Assembly (NCBI RefSeq): GCF_004795255.1
Contig: NZ_SSBQ01000002.1
Location: forward strand, 477,001-541,000
Origin: Streptomyces sp. RKND-216
Lineage (GTDB): Bacteria > Actinomycetota > Actinomycetes > Streptomycetales > Streptomycetaceae
DNA length: 64,000 bases
Direction of reading: 5' to 3'
The translations under genes were made by a program, and so were the position numbers. The notes beneath the pieces were generated by a model. That model did not search any database, was not told where the DNA came from, and worked only from the letters and a program-made list of their open reading frames with translations. Positions 60,627-64,000 of this stretch are shown here, piece by piece; positions within the stretch are counted from its first letter, which is position 1, and each line of letters starts with the position of its first letter.

Positions 60627-61775
60627 CTACAGGCGGTCGGCGGCCAGACGTTCGGCGACGCGTTCGAGCAGGGGACCCGCCTCCGCCATGCAGCGGGCCG
60701 GGTCGGGCTCCAGTGCGGTGAGGGGGTACGCCGCCTCGATGCCGGCGCCGCGCAGCGCCGCGACGTCGATCGCCAGACGCCCGCACACGGCGACCACGGG
60801 CTTGCCCGCCGCCCGCGCCGCCGCGGCGACCCCGGCCGGGGCCTTCCCGTGCAGGGTCTGCGCGTCCAGCGACCCCTCCCCCGTGATCACCAGGTCGGCG
60901 CGTCCCAGTGCGGGCGCGAAGCCCAACACGTCCAACAGGACCTCGATGCCGGGGCGGAAGGCGGCGCCCAGGCCGACCAGCGCGGCGAAGCCGATTCCGC
61001 CGGCCGCGCCCGCGCCGGGGGCCTGGGCCGCGGCGGTGACGTCCCGGCCCGCGTCCGGTCCGGCCACCTCCGCCAGCACCTGCGCGAGCCGGGCCAGTCC
61101 CGCGTCGAGCGCCTCCACATCGGTCTCCGAGGCGCCCTTCTGCGGCCCGTAGACGACGGCCGCACCCTGGGGGCCGGTGAGAGGGTTGTCGACGTCGCTG
61201 GCGAGCACCACCTCGACGTCCCGCAGCCGCGGGTCGAGGCGGGACAGGTCGGCGGTGTCCAGTTCCCGCAACGGCCCGCCGCCGGGCGGGAGCGGGTCGC
61301 CGTCCAGGTCGAGGAAGCGGGCCCCCAGGGCTTCGAGCATGCCCGCGCCGCCGTCCGTTGTGGCGGAGCCGCCGACGCCGAATACGACGGTCCGCGCACC
61401 GGCCTCGATCGCGGCGAGCAGCACCTCGCCGGTGCCGTACGTGGTGGCGCTCAGCGGCGCGAGGACGCCGTCGGGCAGGCGTTGCAGGCCGGACGCCTCG
61501 GCCATCTCGACCACGGCGGTGCCGTCGCGCAGCGCGTACGCGGCTGTGACCGGGGTGCCGAGCGGCCCGGTCACGCGGACCTCGCGCCGCGCGAAGCCGC
61601 CCGCGACGGCCGCGGCAACGGTGCCGTCGCCTCCGTCGGCCACGGGGAGCGCCTCCACCTCGAGGCCGGGCCGCGCCCGGCGCAGCCCGGCGGTGACGTG
61701 CTCGGCGACCTGCACGGCCGTGAGGGAGCCCTTGAACTTGTCGGCAGCGATCAGCACGCGCCCTGTTGGAGCCAT
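60627..61775 (-). CDS. glycerate kinase (GlxK/GarK family)
   Basis: The 382-residue protein starts 'VLIAADKFKGSLTAVQVAEH' and has 'ADGGDGTVAAAVAGG', 'VVFGVGGSATTDGGAGMLEA', 'LASDVDNPLTGPQGAAVVYG' and 'ITGEGSLDAQTLHGKAP', the GarK-type pattern. It phosphorylates glycerate with ATP. The ethylmalonyl-CoA pathway next door releases glyoxylate, so a link via glyoxylate to glycerate is possible, but tartronate semialdehyde genes are not in view. Confidence 0.94.
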   Translation of the reverse strand: MAPTGRVLIAADKFKGSLTAVQVAEHVTAGLRRARPGLEVEALPVADGGDGTVAAAVAGGFARREVRVTGPLGTPVTAAYALRDGTAVVEMAEASGLQRLPDGVLAPLSATTYGTGEVLLAAIEAGARTVVFGVGGSATTDGGAGMLEALGARFLDLDGDPLPPGGGPLRELDTADLSRLDPRLRDVEVVLASDVDNPLTGPQGAAVVYGPQKGASETDVEALDAGLARLAQVLAEVAGPDAGRDVTAAAQAPGAGAAGGIGFAALVGLGAAFRPGIEVLLDVLGFAPALGRADLVITGEGSLDAQTLHGKAPAGVAAAARAAGKPVVAVCGRLAIDVAALRGAGIEAAYPLTALEPDPARCMAEAGPLLERVAERLAADRL

Positions 61776-61854
61776 TGAGTGTCGTCCCTTGCTTCTCGAA
61801 CCGGGCAGTCGCGCCGCCCCCGACCCTATCCGGCACCGCCCTCCGCCGACCAGG

Positions 61855-61898
61855 CATGTCAACTGACATTGACATGCGAGGTTTTGTCACCCTACGTT
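61855..61898 (+). promoter_or_regulatory. leaderless promoter with palindromic operator
   Basis: CATGTCAA (61855-61862) and TTGACATG (61869-61876) form an exact inverted repeat with a 6-nt gap. The second arm contains the -35 TTGACA (61869-61874); 18 nt later comes TACGTT (61893-61898), then 6 nt and ATG 61905. Confidence 0.7.
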
Positions 61899-61904
61899 GA
61901 CGCC

Positions 61905-62159
61905 ATGACCGAGGGAACGGAGGCGCGGAACGCGCCCGAAGGGCAGGAGGCCCGCAGCGCGCTCGATGCGGCACAGGCCGCGGGCGACCGCGACCCGCGC
62001 GTCGGCCTGCGGGCCGTCGCCGCGCTGCGGCGACTGGTGGAGCGCCTGGAGGCGCTCCAGGTGGACAGCGCCCGCACCCGGGGCTGGTCCTGGGAAGAGA
62101 TCGGGACCGCCCTCGGCGTCAGCAGGCAGGCCGTGCACAAGAAGCACTCAGGGAGGTAG
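61905..62159 (+). CDS. small HTH protein next to a Clp-N gene
   Basis: The 84-residue protein has an acidic start and the C-terminal HTH 'SWEEIGTALGVSRQAVHKKH', typical of the small actinobacterial regulators paired with Clp N-domain proteins. It probably autoregulates via the palindrome in its promoter. The transcript looks leaderless. The partner gene 6 nt downstream is broken. Confidence 0.85.
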   Translation: MTEGTEARNAPEGQEARSALDAAQAAGDRDPRVGLRAVAALRRLVERLEALQVDSARTRGWSWEEIGTALGVSRQAVHKKHSGR

Positions 62160-62165
62160 GGGCAG

Positions 62166-62424
62166 ATGTTCGAGAGGTTCACCCGGCAGGCCCGCGAGGT
62201 GGTCGTACGGGCCCAGGAAGAGGCACGCGGCCTCGACCACGACTGATCGGCACCGAGCACCTGCTGCTCGCCGTGCTGCGCCGCCCGCAGGAGCCCGGCG
62301 CGGCGACGCTGAACCGGCTGGGCGTGACGGCAGCGCGCCAAGAAGGCGTTGGAGCTGTCGCTGCGCGAGGCGATCGCGGCAGAGGACAAGCACATCCGCG
62401 TCGCGCACATCCTGCTGAAGTTGA
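62166..62424 (+). pseudogene. frameshifted Clp N-terminal-domain (ClpC-N-like) gene
   Basis: ATG 62166 opens 'MFERFTRQAREVVVRAQEEA' and reaches 'LDHD' followed by a stop (TGA about 62244). One missing G there would give the expected Trp and continue in the +1 frame as 'IGTEHLLLAVLRR' and 'AATLNRLGVTAAR'. A second shift near 62335-62345 leads to 'KKALELSLREAIAAEDKHIR' and 'VAHILLK'. All are parts of the two-repeat Clp N-domain. The C-terminal part is missing, so the gene is decayed. Confidence 0.75.
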
Positions 62425-62624
62425 CGCATACATGCCTTGGAGGGTCCGTGTCCGGGGCCATGCGCAGACCGGCATGGGCCCCGCTGGGTACTGGATCATC
62501 CCGCGCGGCTACGGGGCCTGACCCTCGGCCCCACCACACCCGCACACCGCCGGGTGGCGCCCTCTCGCCCCACGGGAGGACGCGGCCGTCGCGGCTGTGC
62601 GGGACCGGAAGACGGGGGCAGGCC

Positions 62625-64000
62625 TCAGCGGCCGAGCGACAGACGGCGCCAGACGGCGCGGGCGGCGTGGTGGCCGGACATGCCGTGGACGCCGGGGCCC
62701 GGCGGGGTGGCGGAGGAGCAGAGGTAGACGGCCGGATGCGCGGTGGCGTACGGGACGCGCGCGAGCTTCGGCCGCAGCAGCAGCTGCAGGCCCGCCGCCG
62801 AGCCGCACGCGATGTCGCCGCCGACGTAGTTCGCGTTGCGCGCGGCGAGTTCCGGCGGACCGGCCGTGGCACGGGCGAGGACCCGGTCGCGGAAGCCGGG
62901 CGCGAAGCGCTCCAGCTGCTCCTCGACGACCTTGGTGGCGTCACCGTCCCAGCCGTTGGGGACGTGGCCGTAGACCCAGAAGACCTGCCGGCCCTCCGGC
63001 GCGCGTGACGGGTCGACGAGGCCGGGCTGGGCGGCGATCAGGAAGGGCCGCTCCGGGTCCTGGCCCCGCATGGCGCGCCGCAGCGCGTCGTCGATCATCC
63101 CGGCGGTGTGCCCGACGTGCACGGTGGTGGCGCGGCGGGCCTCGGGCGAGGTCCACGGGACCGGGCCGTCCAGCGCATAGTCGATCTTGAACGCGCTGGC
63201 TCCGTACGTGTAGCCGGCGTAGGCATGGCCCAGACCGGCGATGCGGGCCAGGGCGGTCGGCGAGGTGTCGAAGACGTACGCGCGCGCGGGCGGCAACTCG
63301 TCCAGCCGCTTCACCTCGGAGCCAGTGTGGATCACACCGCCCAGCTCCCGCAGGTAGGCGGCCAGGGCGTCGGAGACGGACTGCGAGCCCCCGCGCGGGA
63401 CGGGCCAGCCGCGAGCATGCGCGGCCAGGGCGAAGACCAGCGCGATGCCGCCGGTCGCGAACGTGGTCGTGGGCGCGATGACGTGCCCGGCCATGCCGGC
63501 CACCAGGGCACGGGCCTTCTCGTCGCGGAAGCGGCGGCTCAGCCAGGCCGCCGGCTGCAGCCCGGCCATGCCGAAGCGGGCGAGACCGAACGGGGCGCTC
63601 GGCAGACGTCCGTTGAGGGCCGAGCCGAGGCCGAGAAAGTCGGCGGCGAGGGTGTCCCAGCGGGGCAGCAGCGGTGCGACCAGCCTGCGGTACGCGCCCG
63701 CGTCGCGGCTGCCCAGGGACGCGGCGGTCTCCCCCACCGAACGGGCCAGCACCGCAGCCGTACCGTCCGGGAAGGGGTGCGCCATCGCCAGCTCGGACTC
63801 CAGCCACTCCAGGCCGTGGCGGGCGAGCGGCATGTCGCGGAAGGCCGGGGAGTTGACGCCGAGCGGATGCACGGCCGAGCACGGGTCGTGCCGGAAGCCC
63901 GGCAGCGTCAGCTCCTCGGTGCGCGCGCCTCCACCGACGGTGTCCAGCGCCTCGAACAACTCCACGGAGAAGCCCCGGCGGGCCAGCTCCACCGCCGCGG
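62625..64000 (-). CDS. FAD-dependent oxidoreductase (phytoene-desaturase-like), 5' end beyond right edge
   Basis: The C-terminal 458 or so residues are visible. They include '[20 protein letters not shown]' (end of the FAD-binding loop), '[16 protein letters not shown]', '[20 protein letters not shown]' and a C-terminal '[20 protein letters not shown]', typical of amine-oxidase/CrtI-like oxidoreductases (NAD(P)/FAD-dependent). The dinucleotide motif GxGxxG lies just past the edge. Substrate unknown; no carotenoid genes are visible. Confidence 0.88.
   Translation of the reverse strand, partial: AAVELARRGFSVELFEALDTVGGGARTEELTLPGFRHDPCSAVHPLGVNSPAFRDMPLARHGLEWLESELAMAHPFPDGTAAVLARSVGETAASLGSRDAGAYRRLVAPLLPRWDTLAADFLGLGSALNGRLPSAPFGLARFGMAGLQPAAWLSRRFRDEKARALVAGMAGHVIAPTTTFATGGIALVFALAAHARGWPVPRGGSQSVSDALAAYLRELGGVIHTGSEVKRLDELPPARAYVFDTSPTALARIAGLGHAYAGYTYGASAFKIDYALDGPVPWTSPEARRATTVHVGHTAGMIDDALRRAMRGQDPERPFLIAAQPGLVDPSRAPEGRQVFWVYGHVPNGWDGDATKVVEEQLERFAPGFRDRVLARATAGPPELAARNANYVGGDIACGSAAGLQLLLRPKLARVPYATAHPAVYLCSSATPPGPGVHGMSGHHAARAVWRRLSLGR

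Noticed and set aside
1..64000. CRISPR arrays, tRNA or rRNA genes
   Set aside because: No regularly spaced direct repeats, cloverleaf-like sequences or conserved rRNA stretches were seen.

Overview
The window is high-GC actinobacterial DNA that reads throughout as Streptomyces. Codons are strongly G/C-biased at third positions, genes are short-spaced or overlap by ATGA/GTGA, and several genes look leaderless (a TANNNT -10 box 6-7 nt before ATG/GTG). The families and gene order (SigB-type sigma factor, mycoredoxin-like protein, PaaX, and a TetR/ccr/ecm/mcl/mch/acd/psd/pssA block) are those I associate with Streptomyces chromosomes. I see no rRNA, tRNA, CRISPR array, prophage or intact insertion sequence. 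The window is chromosomal and about 90% coding, with a scatter of decayed genes.

Layout. 1-5 kb: a membrane phosphodiesterase-like protein (cut by the left edge), an MBL-fold hydrolase, a DedA protein, a lysine-free aminotransferase-like protein and a SigB/F-type sigma factor. 5.1-9.4 kb: a decayed locus (remnants of a multicopper oxidase and a PQQ-type sugar dehydrogenase), a DUF6158-like protein, a Vms1/baeRF-type protein followed by a 73-nt near-perfect palindrome, a VOC protein and a frameshifted ATPase. 9.4-13.7 kb: an NADPH oxidoreductase and PaaX-type regulator, divergent from an AidB-like acyl-CoA dehydrogenase plus a crotonase. 13.7-18.8 kb: a sugar or polyol ABC import operon with a zinc dehydrogenase and a DeoR regulator. 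19-26.4 kb: arginase family, an APH(6)-type kinase, a CBS protein, and a peptidase operon (M55, M20, S9, DinB) with a DasR-like site in its promoter region. 26.5-33.4 kb: a CsoR-type copper ATPase gene, an MFS exporter with extra C-terminal beta domains, and an SRPBCC and a radical SAM gene, the latter with a LexA-like box. 33.4-43.3 kb: threonine catabolism (kbl, tdh) divergent from a LysR gene, then small enzymes, a serine-protease homologue without its catalytic serine, a blasticidin-S-deaminase-like enzyme and a ChaA-type exchanger. 43.4-49 kb: a secreted GH16 glucanase under a clear operator, and a conserved four-gene unit (DUF2617, DUF4247, DUF350, membrane aminopropyltransferase).

49.1-58.6 kb holds the ethylmalonyl-CoA pathway: 3-hydroxybutyryl-CoA dehydrogenase (tandem-duplicated), a TetR regulator, crotonyl-CoA carboxylase/reductase, ethylmalonyl-CoA mutase, a malyl-CoA-type lyase, a mesaconyl-CoA hydratase and an acyl-CoA dehydrogenase. 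Together they convert acetoacetyl/crotonyl-CoA to glyoxylate plus C3/C4 units, for growth on C2 compounds and for extender-unit supply. A shared palindrome (GGCAC-N3-GTGCC) lies before the first gene and before ccr, and suggests joint control. 58.7-60.2 kb is psd-pssA (phosphatidylethanolamine synthesis). The right end holds a glycerate kinase, which could take glyoxylate-derived glycerate, a small HTH protein with a strong leaderless promoter next to a broken Clp-N gene, and an FAD oxidoreductase cut by the right edge.

All family assignments are by reading motifs and recalled family signatures; no database search was run.
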